Positions 35,872-47,116 of a stretch of DNA of 64,000 bases are shown here, piece by piece. The DNA is from Pleurotus djamor (Eukaryota; Basidiomycota; Agaricomycetes; Agaricales; Pleurotaceae). The stretch lies in assembly GCA_029747585.1 (NCBI GenBank), contig JAPEVF010000027.1, forward strand, positions 62,001-126,000, written 5' to 3'. The position numbers were made by a program, and so were the translations under genes. How positions within the stretch are numbered: position 1 is the stretch's first letter; each line of letters starts with the position of its first letter. The notes beneath the pieces were generated by a model, which saw nothing but the letters and a program-made list of their open reading frames with translations, made no database searches and was not told where the DNA came from.

Positions 35872-38036
35872 GATGGTTCTCCTCCGGTTTGCACCTAGTC
35901 CGACCGGAGCACTTCATCTCGGAGGCCTCAGAACTGCCCTCTACAACTACCTCTACGCGAAGAAGAATGCGGGGAAATGGATTNTGAGAATCGANGATAC
36001 TGANGCNGTGAGTTCGNTCGCGNTTTGTCGTGNAAGNGTTGTAANNCGGNNACATAGNCGCGGTATGTTCCTGGGTCGGTGGAGAATATACGCAAGGCTT
36101 TNGATTGGGCTGGCTTGGANTANGACTTCGGTNAGNNGNCTTNGGATACCTTNCNNTGNANANNANAGGCTAATAGCNTGTTATGNCAGGACCTGGAAAG
36201 GATGGTCCNCATGCCCCATANTTCCAAGTGAGTGCNAGCTTGTNGTTCTCANCAACTTGGTTCTGACANGNNTGCATGTGCAGTCNGAGCGATTAGACCT
36301 CTATCGATCCTACTCGAANAANNTGCTGGAGGTNAGTTCCGTTNTAGTCTGNAANTTGCATATTCCTGACCGACCTTTCATTCAGTCCGGACACGCGTAT
36401 CGTTGTTTCTGCACACCNGATCGTCTGTCNACTGTACGCGAGAANNTGGCTCGNTCTGGTTCAAATGAAACGTACGACAAACATTGTCTATATCAAACGG
36501 AAGAAGAAGTGGCAAGGAGGCTTCGTGCNGGGGAGAAGTCTGTCATTCGACTAAATGTGCGTNCCCATATGCTATATCTCCAGACGCTATTTCTCGGTGC
36601 TGATATGGTCATACCATTACNTAGGACGATAAACTCCCAACNAGACCACCCGCGCAGGATGTTGTATATGGTCAACTTCGGGATGCACACCTTTCGTTGC
36701 CTACGGACCCCATTCTNATCAAGTCAGACATGTACCCCACCTATCACCTCGCTTCGGTGGTCGATGACTTCGAGATGGGGATAACCCACGTTCTGAGAGG
36801 AGAGGTACGCACCCCACCGTCTTCGTTTCCGCTCAATGTTGACGACTGTTGGGTTTTAGGAATGGCTACCTTCGCTCGACTTACATCTTGACCTATACGC
36901 GTGTTTAAACATCCCTTCACCGAAATTCGCTCATATACCGATATTGGTGAACCCCGACGGTAGTAAAATGTCCAAGAGGAATGGTGACGTACAAGTTATG
37001 GATTACATTGTGTGTTCCTTTTGGTTGCTTCCAATCCTTGTCTCATAGACGTTGGTTTAGCGACGTGGATGGGAGCCACAAGCCGTTTTGAACTGGCTGG
37101 CACTTGCTGGGTGGGGTGCTCATAGGGAGGTTGTGTCTGAACCGACCGCAGCATCATCGTCAACGTCAACATCCCACCCACGAACTGTTCAATTTGCACC
37201 AGCACCTGATAGCACAACTGTCATGTCGCTCTCGGAAATGATTGAGCAGGTATGTTTGTTGGAGTTGCACCTCATCCTTGTCCGATACTGACTATGTTGC
37301 AAGTTCGACCTACCAGCCCTCACGCATCGCAGCACGAGTCTTGATCCAACGAAATTGGAGTATATCAATAAGCACCACTTGATGAGGGAATGGTCTTCAC
37401 CTGAGGGACTCGAATCCTTAGCCCGTAGGCTGCACACTATGGTGAAAGAGGCTTTCCCGGCGAGGTGGGTACCTGGATATGCCGAGCGCCATGCATACTG
37501 ACTAGTTCCTCGAAGTCCATATACCACAGTCGATTTCATCAAAAAGACTATCCTTGTTCTCCAAGGCCGGCTTACGAATATCCATGACATATCATTGCAT
37601 GCACCGTACTTGTTCATAGAACCAGATTACTCGTCAGAGGTGGCACAGTCGATGATAAAAAATATCTCTGAGGATGTTCGCCGTGAGTCAAACTTCCATA
37701 TTTTCATTCCTCGCTGACGCGATGTACGCCTGGGATAGAACAGACATTGCGTGCGGTTCACGAACGTCTGAGTGACTCCGAGTCCTGGGATAATATTGAT
37801 ATCGCTGGGATTTTACATGAAGAAAATGATACAATGGGATTGTCGCATAAAGCGTTCATGACAACTCTTAGGCATGGACTCAGCGGGATGAAGGTATACG
37901 CATACGTGCTTTCTGTCTCTGTATTTCTGACTCATGGTGTTTGATGTAGGATGGGCCTAGTGTTCCAGAGATCATTCAGGTGCTTGGACGCGAACGAACA
38001 CTCGCCCGACTGCACGCCTTGGTCCACAAGCCATGA
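35872..38036 (+). CDS. MSE1: Glutamyl-tRNA synthetase, mitochondrial/bacterial type
   Basis: A class I synthetase charging tRNA-Glu, probably in mitochondria. Start ATG at 35872 ([20 protein letters not shown]) contains the HIGH-type motif as ALHLGG. No clear targeting peptide precedes it, so an upstream exon may be missing. The region 35980-36330 is riddled with Ns. Next come SGHAYRCFC and [20 protein letters not shown] with LRGE. The KMSKR-type motif is intact ([10 protein letters not shown] at about 36959-36988). The anticodon-binding part continues through [18 protein letters not shown] and ends with [19 protein letters not shown] and a stop at 38034-38036. About nine exons. It is convergent with SUS1, whose stop lies 170 bases downstream. 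Confidence 0.88.
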
Positions 38037-38205
38037 GTACCCCGTTGGTCAAAGAAGTGATTCACGCGCTGTCCTTGTGGACTGGTTCTGCTTCTATGTA
38101 TCCAGTTATATGCAGTGGATGTGGGCACATACCGAACTTGGTTAGCAAATGCTCTGTTACTAGTTTTTGCAGTAGGCGTAATGGGACAGAGGAGTCGTCG
38201 ACCTC

Positions 38206-38653
38206 TTACTCGCATTGCTTGTCAATATGTAGTCGAATTAGACCAATGATTTCTTTCCTGATTGCCGGGGGTATAGTAGCTGGAACAAGGATAGAATATA
38301 TAGGCAGCGAGCTTCAAGAGACGCGTCACTCACCTTGAGCACCTGGCTTCACGCTTTCTAACAGATCATGAAACGACAATTGTTCCATTTTGCGTGCTTG
38401 TTCTGATGCACTAGTTCGTATTTATCGTTGGAAACGGGTTCGTGGTGCCAAGTACCTTTAGCCTGATCCTTGACTTGGTCTTTCCACCCGCTTTCGTTGA
38501 GCTTCGAACCCAATACACCCTTGATGCTGGGGGGACTTGAGGGTGATTGACTCCGTGATATACAGAAGCTTACCGATCCCAGTCACCACTTTCGACCAAG
38601 CGGTTTAAGAGTTCAGAATACAGAGAGTTGATGTCTTCTTCGCTGAGCGGCAT
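38206..38653 (-). CDS. SUS1: Sus1/ENY2 transcription and mRNA-export factor (four exons)
   Basis: A small protein of 97 residues shared by the SAGA deubiquitinase module and the TREX-2 complex, linking histone H2B deubiquitination to mRNA export at the nuclear pore. Reconstructed from four short exons. Exon 1 (38653-38574) is MPLSEEDINSLYSELLNRL. After an intron with acceptor cccccag comes IKGVLGSKLNESGWKDQVKD, matching the family's LRxKLxExGWKDxLK core. After the next intron comes EQARKMEQLSFHDLLESVKP, and the last exon (ATIPPAIRKEIIGLIRLHI) ends with a stop at 38206-38208. All joins keep frame and have canonical sites. It is divergent from NBS1 with only 127 bases between the two ATGs. Confidence 0.88.
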
Positions 38654-38780
38654 GGTGGGCAGAAGAACCAAGCGCCCCTGTCTCAGGCACGGAAAAGAGA
38701 AGGTCACGTTCGCGACGCGACCCACAACTCCGAGTCACGACTTACCTTGACCACGACCATCTACGACCGCCAACCCCGCG
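38654..38780. promoter_or_regulatory. Compact bidirectional promoter between SUS1 and NBS1
   Basis: Only 127 bases separate the start codons of SUS1 (minus) and NBS1 (plus), so the two genes must share a promoter region including both 5' leaders. No clear TATA box is seen. Confidence 0.55.
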
Positions 38781-41700
38781 ATGTGGGTGGTGGAAGGCCC
38801 TTTCGATGGCGCTTCTGGAGACTTGACCATCCAAAGTATAGCTGTACCTTCCCCATACGACGCGTGGAGGAGCTGACCAATATCTTTAGAATGCAAATTA
38901 CTCAAAACATCGACCAGATATGTTGTCAGTCGCAAGGATGGCCCACTTCTCATAAACAGCAAGAAGATCTCCCATGAACATTGTGAATTCGCTGTCGGGT
39001 CCTTCTCCATCGATGATGCTGTGAGTAGCAGTCGTATGCTAAGCCATGGATCTGACCCCCAACCCACTCGTGCTAGGCAGACACTTCCGTCAGACCGCGT
39101 CTCGATTTTCTCAACAAGAGATCCAAGATGATGAAACTGTTTCGAGATGGAAAAGAGCTCGCTGTCAACGCGTCAGCCCAGTCAGAGTTGGAAGACGGTG
39201 ATCTAATAACCATTGTCACAGACGTCACCTTAAGGTGCTGTCGTCTTCTTCCTTGTATGTCGTTTTGTGACACCTATTTCTGTGTATACCAGGATCAAAT
39301 GGGAACCGCTCAACTGCTATATATCTCCCAAATGCCCCCAAATGCCATCCCTTGAGGCTTGTGCGAGCTTGGGTATCCACCTCTCACAGAAACACCGCCC
39401 AGACACCACCCACCACCTCGTATCCTCCTTCGCGCTGACGGTGCCCATCATCTCGTCTCTCGTGTCCATCGCCCGTTTTGCCCAACCCGACTGGCTCAAC
39501 GAGGTCCTTCACTTGGGCATGCTACCACTCCCGTCAGAACCTAATGCCGTGGATATACCATTAGAGCAGACGTTTGCGTTGCCTCTACTCACAAAGCATC
39601 GTCCGACATTCTCTGCGCACCTTCCGCCACGCTTCAAAGACTTCAAAGTGTGGGAGCCTAACGAGGAGCGTTCCAATATGTTGGCTGGATTACGATTTGT
39701 TTTCGTCGGTGAATCAGGGAGAGAGGCCGATAGTGCTACTAAAGCAATGATCAGCCAAGGTGGTGGTGAATATGAGGTCTTGAGTGTTTCATCTAGTATG
39801 TCGAAGTGGCACAACACCATCACCAAAGGCTTGGGTCGTGTGAGGGACGGTGGGCGAGCACTGGTTGTTGTGGGCGATGAAGCTGCTATCAAAGCCGCTA
39901 TCGGTGATGATGGATGGGCTGAAGTCCATCAGATCTTGCAAAGGTGAGTACTTCAATGTAAGATCATCAGTCAACTGTTACCTGACTCACTGTAGCTCAC
40001 AATTGAAACTGTGTGCGATGCAGGCTGTTCTCGAAGCAGTGGCTGATGTTGATATTTCCCCTTTGACGGCCCCTCCTATGAATGACAACGCGCGTGCGTC
40101 TGGTCTTGTCTTCTTGATACTGTGTACCTTTGACCACGTCTATCCTTTCAGCTCAAAGCCCCATGTCCTCCCCTCTGCCCTCCATGGTTCCCAATACCCT
40201 TCCAGACGAACCGTCAATTCCTCCAGAAAGTCTATCGACTCCCCAGGTTGACCAAATCATGGAAGAAGCACGAGAACCTTCACCAGAACCTGCTCCACCT
40301 CCTCGCAAGAAGCTCGTTCGACGTGCTCCTTCGCGACAGCAATCCCAAGAGCCACCTGCGCCCCCACCAGCAGCACCCGTAGTGCAATCTGATCCAGATG
40401 CTCCGCGAGTCAGAAAGGTGTGTTCGTTTTTCGAATCATTGTGCACACACGTCATCTAACAGTGATGCTAGACTCTGGTTCGCCGCGCTAAACCTGCTGC
40501 TCAATCAATGCTGGTTGGGTTTGATGATCCATCCCTGGTATTGAGTGCTGCCCCAGACGTGTCTTCGTCAATGCCGACCAAGCCTCCAGATCCACCGGTG
40601 TGTAATTCAATACCATTGCCGTTCTGTTAGGCTAACTGCTTTGTCAGTCANAGAAGCCACCAAGTTCTACACGTTCAACGCGACTTAAGCGTCGTGCTGG
40701 TACGAACCATAACCCTCTTGATATATTACGTCCTCCTGTTGAGGTTGAGCAACCACCGCTGAAGAAATTCAAAGCGCTGTTCGATGCTAGTGCTCCTGAT
40801 CAGACGCTCTCGATGGAAGATTATTATTCGCAAACCCAAACCCAGTCGGGTCCTGCCTCTTCCATGCCCCTTCCAGTGCTCAACGATATCCGGGAAGAAG
40901 AGGAAAGTCAGGCTTCCAGACCGCCTCCGGACGTAGTCAAAGCACCGGAAGCGCGGGGCGCAAAGCGGAAGGCTACTCCAGAGGACAGCCGTCCTTCAGC
41001 TTCGACTCAAGACAAGCCTCCCAGCGCAAAGAGAAAACAACCAGAGAAGAGGGCGACTTCTCCTAGTCATCCCGACCAAGACCTTGCTTTCTTGAAAGCT
41101 GTTGCTACGATACCCCGAGAGAGCGTAGCGACTGACGAGCTCGATAAGGATTTCAAGACTTTGCGTGTCGCGCAACCCGAGCTTGAGGATCAGGCTCGCG
41201 AATGGGCTGTATTGGAAGAGTTTGGCGATGATTCAAACCTCCGCGGAAACTTCATGGTTGTTGTCGAGATGGATGTGTTCAGAAAGGATACCTCAAGAAC
41301 GAACAGGTCCCAATCCTCCCTCCAGGCCAACAATTCCACGGTCCCGAATTTCAAGAAGTTCAAAAAGGTTTGTTGCCTTGTATTTTTTTCCACATCGGGA
41401 TTCTGAATTTCTTGTCCAGAAGCCTAGTGAAGTTCGTCGCGAAATTGTTCCAGTCTACAATGAAGACTCTATCTCCGGTATTCTCTCCCAGTGACTTATG
41501 TGTANTGATCGTTTCTAACACGGTTGTTGTAGATGGACCTCGATACGAGGATGAGATGGCCGTTCCTCGCGCATCCAAGGCAAAGAGGGCTGTGCCTCAG
41601 AAGAAGACAAGCAAATCCAAGTCACCGACCCTGTTCCTTGACGATTCTGACGATGACGAGGGGTATACCAACGGCCCGTCAAATCCATCGGTTGTTCTTG

Positions 41701-41846
41701 ATGATGATGACGATGATATTCCGGTACCGAAACCTGCTGCCTCGCGGGCGCGCACGGCTAGGGCGCCACCTAAGCGAGCTCCTGCTAGGTCCCGAGTCGC
41801 GAACGACGATTCGGATGACGAAGCCGTGTTCAAAGGCTTTGGGTGA
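38781..41846 (+). CDS. NBS1: Nbs1/nibrin, Mre11-Rad50 complex subunit
   Basis: Regulatory subunit of the nuclear double-strand-break sensor complex. ATG at 38781 (MWVVEGPFDGASGDLTIQ) has the near-invariant nibrin start. An intron leads to the FHA domain: TRYVVSRKDGPLLINSKKIS and HEHCEFAVGSFSIDD, containing the expected R..SR and S..H residues. The tandem BRCT region follows (about 39280-40070), including TTHHLVSSFALTVPIISSLV, FAQPDWLNEVLHLG and LAGLRFVFVGESGRE. Then comes a long disordered Pro/Ser/Lys-rich region with NLS-like clusters (PPRKKLVRRAPSRQQ). The acidic C-terminus ends DSDDEAVFKGFG at 41846, resembling the acidic patch plus FxF/FKxF Tel1/ATM-docking motif of this family. An N directly after the stop leaves slight doubt about the exact end. 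About seven exons. Confidence 0.9.
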
Positions 41847-42249
41847 NACGCGCCGCCCCATTCCAAGCCCGAGTTCATGTCAGGTGCCCGCCACTTACCT
41901 CCTCGCAACTCATGACAATATACATACTTTCATGATATTACTCAATTACTTATTACTATCAGAACGATTTGCCTTACCAATGGCATTTTATTCCATTCTA
42001 CGTTGTTTCGGGCGGTGACGAGGACCCTGAATAGGAGGCNATAGACCGCCAAAACCCGATCGCGGTTCTGATTATGCTGCAAGCTAGAAAATTCTTTTGA
42101 ACATTGCAGGGAATGTTTGAAGACCCGACCTGTCACGTCCTTTCCAGGAAACGCACTCAATAAAAGCCCGCAGAACCCCTGATGCATCCAAGCTTTACTC
42201 TATATAACGGATCACAGCTTGTTCCTCGCAGCTTCGGTCAACTTGGCCA
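41847..42249. other. Intergenic region upstream of the F-box gene
   Basis: About 400 bases between NBS1 and the F-box gene, both plus. It contains a TATA box (42201-42207). No gene is seen. Confidence 0.5.
42201..42207 (+). promoter_or_regulatory. TATA box of the F-box protein gene
   Basis: TATATAA 43 bases upstream of the ATG at 42250. Inferred from sequence and spacing only. Confidence 0.45.
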
Positions 42250-44106
42250 ATGACCACCACACACCTCAACGCTGCCTGCCCCATCCTCCGCCTTCCGAAT
42301 GAAATCCTCGTCGACATTTGTGCGCATCTGGACGTAGACGACTTGCTTGCTCTCGGTCAAGTCAGTAAGCCCAAATACTCATCNTTTGTCACCCCTCATT
42401 TCCTGNTAGACATGTCGTGAAGCCTCGCAGCAAACTCGCGATCAGAGCATTTGGTTTCGAATCCTGAGAGAATATGAGCGGAGTCTTCCCCTGCCGGCAA
42501 AACTTCGAAAGTCACTTCTCGAGTTGCAGTTGTTGGAGANGGATCTGCAATCCATCGTTGTGATGATCCGTCGTATCGCGGTTGCATGGTTTCAACCAAA
42601 ACAGGCCATTCGTCTNCACCGGCCAACTAACGCAGGGCAAGTCGTCGGGNTGGAGCTTTTTATGGAAAGATGGCTTTTCAGCATCCACAAGGACGGGCAG
42701 GTGCTNGTGTGGGACATTGCTTGCGTCTCGGAGACCCACAAACCGCGGCCAGTTCGCCTCCTCAACCTGGGCACGCACGAACTGTGGCACGTTGCAACCT
42801 ACGACAAGGAGTCGCACAGTGTCATCCTGGTGATCTCCGCTACCAGCACTGACCATGGGTGAGTGGTGATGCTTCCGCTTCCGTTGCTTCAAAACCTTAA
42901 TCCACGTGCGTACTAGCCCCACTTACACACGGATCTACCGAGTTCCCCTTCCTCACGCGGGTAGATCAGTCCCAGGCCCTGCTGAGTACCTCCGTGGCAT
43001 AGAGACGGAGGTNAATCACAAACCCAAAATGGTGGATGTATCNAAGAGTTTAATTGTCTTCTCGCGCCCGACGATCATNGACGTCGTNTACTGGGGTGGA
43101 GATGGTCCTGAGTCCTCCATCAATGCTGTGGCNATGGATATGGTGAGCTTCCCCACCGAACCCACNGTTTTCGGGGGACTNGTAGGTTCTTCCTTTTATA
43201 TCCAAACTGNCNGCCTCATTTGCTGTTGCCTAGTTTGATCAGATGAACGCAATTCGTGTGGTCGGGCCTTACCTTATCGTTTTCAAATTTCGAAGTATCG
43301 AAATATACCCTTTGCGTCCTCGCAAGAACGTGCCAACGCAACTCCTTGCCAANCATTCNCTNTCTCCCAACACTTTCCGAGAAATGNTGCTCTCCGACCT
43401 GCAGATTTCTCCTTTGGAAGGCGGNGATGGTCATGNCAGTACCATTTCNTTCTCGTTCATGGGATATGATGTACTTGAAGGTCTTTCCCGATTTGAGGTC
43501 ACTNTCCAGTCTTCNTNGGATTACGCCATCTCCCCTCTCATTTCTGTNGATCTCGCCAATGTATACCCGCTCACCCACAGTATCAATGTGCTTACCCCAC
43601 CTAACCATGCACCNGCTCCTCCTCTACCCGCCCCTGCGCCGCCGCCGGCACCGACAGCTCTCCANCTCTTCCCTGCNAACGGNAGGCACACATATCCTTC
43701 GGCACGAGGNTTCATCAGNTCGTACGCGTTGGGTGCTCAAGGAGCCCGNGCAGTCTGGATCGAACGAAGCCGAGGGAAGAAAACTTGGGACTTCATCACA
43801 TGGGGTAAATCAATACCNGGGACGGACGANCANGATTCNAAGGAAATGGAGAAGAANGTNGTTTACACCATTACTTCNCCGGTNCAAGAGATGCGCGGTA
43901 TGTCGCCTTCGTGCTGTCTCTCCTCTNCTCANGTTGACTGACTTATGGGCNCAGAAATGGACATAGACTGNTGTGCCTTGGGTGAATGTAGCGGTCGTAT
44001 CGCCTACGCGAATCTCATCGGGCAGATCTACGTCATNCCCGCTACGAGGGCATGTCTTGCNCTCGAGCAAGTTCTCCATCCACCTACCGCCAGCCCGCCC
44101 TTATAA
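42250..44106 (+). CDS. F-box protein with beta-rich C-terminal region
   Basis: ATG at 42250. The N-terminal F-box reads ILRLPNEILVDICAHLDVDD, and an intron near 42366-42411 leads to CREASQQTRDQSIWFRILRE, the usual F-box ending. Such proteins link substrates to SCF ubiquitin ligases through Skp1. The remaining roughly 500 residues include WD-like strands (LFSIHKDGQVLVWDIACVS, NLGTHELWHVATYD) and a region ending ECSGRIAYANLIGQIYVIP, suggesting a beta-propeller substrate domain as in many agaric F-box proteins. Pro-rich stretch near 43610-43660. Stop at 44104-44106. Many Ns, some likely indels, make the 43.0-44.0 kb exons approximate. Confidence 0.8.
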
Positions 44107-44192
44107 CTTTGCGACACCACANTNTGCTTCTGCGCAGCTCCGCTTACGATCTTAACGAANTTTATTATACCCGTCATGGACATTTACAAGGA

Positions 44193-45104
44193 CTATAACT
44201 TAGCCGGCAATCTCCCCCCTCCGCTCAGACGAATCGTCTCGCCGTTTACATACGGACACTCAAGGATCCACCTCACGGTCTTCGCNAATTCATCAGGCAG
44301 CCCAAAGCGTGATGGATAAACGATCCCATCGTTCTCCAGACTGCGGCGCGTTTTTTCAGGGAACTTCGCCGTCATAGACGAGGTGAACACGCCCGGAGCG
44401 ACTGTGACGACCCGAATGGCGTGTCGGGCGAGATCACGAGCCATTGGGAGGGTCATAGAGTGCAAAGCACCTTTTGTTGCCGANTAGGCGGTTTGCCCAG
44501 GCTGNCCNTCGAACTATATATTCATGTTAATGGTTTTTTATTAGCGTGTAGACCTTCGATACTTATATCCTTTATATTCCTTACCGCGGCGGCACTGGAA
44601 ACAAACACGATAACACCACGTTCACCGTCTTGCGTGTCTTCGGGTGTTACTTTGACCATGTGCTTCAAGGCGATCCGACTGAGATTGAATGTCCCGGTGA
44701 GGTTGACGGCAAGGGTAAAATCCCATCGGTCGAGCGGGTGTGGTTCGCCTTTATGGTCGATGATCTTTGCGGCCGTAGCGACACCGGCACAGTTGATGAC
44801 ACCTCCGAGTGCGGCACCAGTTTGCAAAGTCCAAGCGACCGTTCCATCCACCGCCGCTTGAATTTCTTCGAGTTTCGTGATGTCAAGCTTAAAGAACTTG
44901 ACGTGGGAAGTAGGTAGGTCTGATGGAGGTTGTGCACGATCCAAGATAGAAACGTAGGCGTTAGTCTTGAGTAGATCGTGTACCGTAGCCAGACCCAAGC
45001 CAGATGATCTACGGATTGGGGCATGTCAACGTTAACCAGGGTAGATTATCACATTTTAAAACATACCCGCCTGACACAATGAACGTCCGGTTTTCGAGCT
45101 TCAT
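44193..45104 (-). CDS. Short-chain dehydrogenase, 3-hydroxyacyl-CoA dehydrogenase type 2 (HSD17B10)-like
   Basis: NAD-dependent Rossmann-fold SDR. Start at 45104 (MKLENRTFIVSGG). An intron (GTATGT...CCGTAG) joins it to SSGLGLATVHDLL, giving the cofactor motif GGSSGLG. Then come KLDITKLEEIQAAVD, NCAGVATAAKI (the NAG motif), RWDFTLAVNLTGTFNL and VIVFVSSAAA (catalytic Ser). A further intron joins it to the catalytic YSATKGA (YxxxK). The end, PYVNGETIRLSGGGR, matches the HSD10 C-terminus, as does the FTSSMTAKFPEK block. HSD10-type enzymes work in mitochondrial isoleucine and fatty-acid breakdown; location here is inferred. It is divergent from GRX5. Confidence 0.88.
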
Positions 45105-45355
45105 GGTGGTGGTGGTAAAAAGAGAGACGCAAGTATCTCCGGTATACTGTGTACCGGTTTCAAAGGCGAGACACTTGATTGGACGAAGTCACAAGAACAG
45201 GAGTCCTACAGGGGTCNGAGTCCCACGATTAGTTTCTCGCATGCACGTGGAAGTGCTCCGATATTTCTCATCCGCGTCCTTCATAACTCGACCGACCAAG
45301 CTCTTGTTCGCTTTCCCTTCTTCCTACTTCTCTCTCATCTTTACGGAACATCATA

Positions 45356-45960
45356 ATGCTGCGCGCCTCAGTGAGCACTCACAACTCGAACTTTGGGATC
45401 TTTAACTGACTTTAAGTAGTTCGGTGTACTCAGGCCAACCCTCCGCGGATCCTTGATCGCGACACGTCTTCAGAATCTGCGCTATTTGTCTCAGGAAACA
45501 CGTTCAGCCATCCAAACAGCAGTAGACTCAAGTCCTGTCGTCCTATTCATGAAAGGCATACCTTCGGCACCTCAATGCGGCTTTTCAAAGGCCGTCGTGC
45601 AGATACTCCAGCTGCACGGTGTCCCCGCTGACAAACTCAAAGCGTACAATGTACTGGAGGATGAAGAGCTACGGAATGGTATTAAAGAGTTCTCGTGAGT
45701 GCTATCCGTATATTGTTACGTTTAATTGTCCTTATGGTCTTTAGGGAATGGCCGACGATTCCTCAGATATATGTTAAGGGTGAATTCATCGGTGGTTGCG
45801 ATATATTATTGGGAAGTGAGTAGTGGTTGTGATTAACGCTATTGCGTGGATATATTCTAACTGTGTTTCTATAGTGCATCAATCAGGAGAGCTGGAGCAG
45901 CTTTTCGAAAAAGAAAATATCGTCCCAGCTCTGGAGCCTTCTGCTGCCCCCTCATCGTAA
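45356..45960 (+). CDS. GRX5: Mitochondrial monothiol glutaredoxin Grx5
   Basis: A CGFS-type glutaredoxin that hands on Fe-S clusters in the mitochondrial matrix; about 147 residues. The first exon is only 15 bases (ATG at 45356, MLRAS). A 49-base intron (GTGAGC...AAGTAG) leads to [20 protein letters not shown], a basic Ser/Arg/Leu-rich targeting peptide. The enzyme core follows: [20 protein letters not shown] with the active-site CGFS, then after an intron [20 protein letters not shown] (glutathione-binding TIPQ and GGCD), and a last exon [15 protein letters not shown]. Stop at 45958-45960. It is convergent with ZIM17. Confidence 0.93.
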
Positions 45961-46076
45961 TACATGTATAATAAATCCCATACACACTTCCAGCATGATA
46001 TAGCCTATACTTGAATACAACATTTTAGACAATTCCACGAGAAATGAGGGAGAGGGTCACGCACCAGATATCAGGA

Positions 46077-46678
46077 TTACTCTGTATACTCGACAACCCC
46101 ACCTGCATCTAACCTTCCCCGCCTGACCTTCTCTCCTCTGGCACGCAATAAATCTTCAATCGTACGCAATTTCCCCTCTTCCGTGCTTTCCTTGAACCAC
46201 CCCAAGTGATCCGCAATCAAATGACTGAGAAATGCCCCCGTGAGCAAGCCAAGCTAACGACAAAAACATACACATTGAAGAATACAACGTACCGGTTCTT
46301 GCATCCTGGGCATTCAACAATCACAATCCCCCGTTCATATGACCGTTTTGTGAATGTGTGTGTTGAGCGTTCGGTGCATTCCCCTGCACGGCAAGTGAAA
46401 GTCAGAGAAAGGCGCGGTTCCAGAGGGTCTAGTTGTATTTTCTCTTGAGGGGCGGTAGGTAGTGATGAAGACGAAGCTCCTGTAGCACCCTCAGCTGGTT
46501 TTGAGGCAGAATACCGCAAGAGGCTCGTCGAAAAACCACACGTAGGGAATAGGCAAGGCTTTGAGAAAACATGCGGTCGGAGGCATGTTGACGCGAAGGA
46601 AGGGGCTGGGGATGAAGCAGACACCCGATATATAGACCTGGTGCTGTAGCGACATGACTGGGCGAGCTGCTTGAACAT
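46077..46678 (-). CDS. ZIM17: Zim17/Hep1/Tim15 DNL-type zinc finger protein, mitochondrial Hsp70 escort
   Basis: Keeps mitochondrial Hsp70 soluble and supports protein import in the matrix. The start at 46678 (MFKQLAQSCRYSTRSIYRVS) is chosen because it opens a basic, Ser-rich targeting peptide; the frame extends 50 codons further upstream without such features. The core reads RLSLTFTCRAGECTERSTHT, then GIVIVECPGCKNR. An intron (46292-46225) joins it in frame to HLIADHLGWFKE, completing the DNL signature. Total 177 residues. The first cysteine pair is spaced C-x4-C instead of the usual C-x2-C. The C-terminus continues for about 35 residues (IEDLLRARGEKVRRG). The 3' end faces GRX5, 116 bases away. 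Confidence 0.92.
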
Positions 46679-47116
46679 TTTGGTTGGACGAAGTTGAAGG
46701 TACGAGGAGGAACGGCTACTAAAAGTGACGACGAGCGTTTCAAGATCACTCTCGCTGACTAAGAAGTCCAGACAGGGGGGAAGTAAAAGTACAATGTTTT
46801 CTGGGTTGAAAATTCGTTGTCGTAGCAAGCAGCTTCTATTATACAGGTATGATATATAGAATAATTACGTGCGCCCGCTAAGTTCCTGCTTGGGAGGATG
46901 ATACCCATACAGGAAGTCTTTTCGTATGAAAAGACTCAAGTGAAGGTTGTATGGCCAACGAAAAAGATCGTGCCACACTGGCAGTTGCTACTATATACTG
47001 TAGGTGCCAATCAGAGCCAGGATGACAAGAGACAAGCCCAACTAAATGGGATGTCAAAAGAATCCTGTTTCTGCATGAAAAGGGACGCCAAAGATGGACG
47101 ACCAGGTCCAAAACTG
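46679..47116. other. Intergenic stretch, nothing recognised
   Basis: About 440 bases between two minus-strand genes. Open frames at 46878-47198 and 46898-47167 show no domain. Confidence 0.45.
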
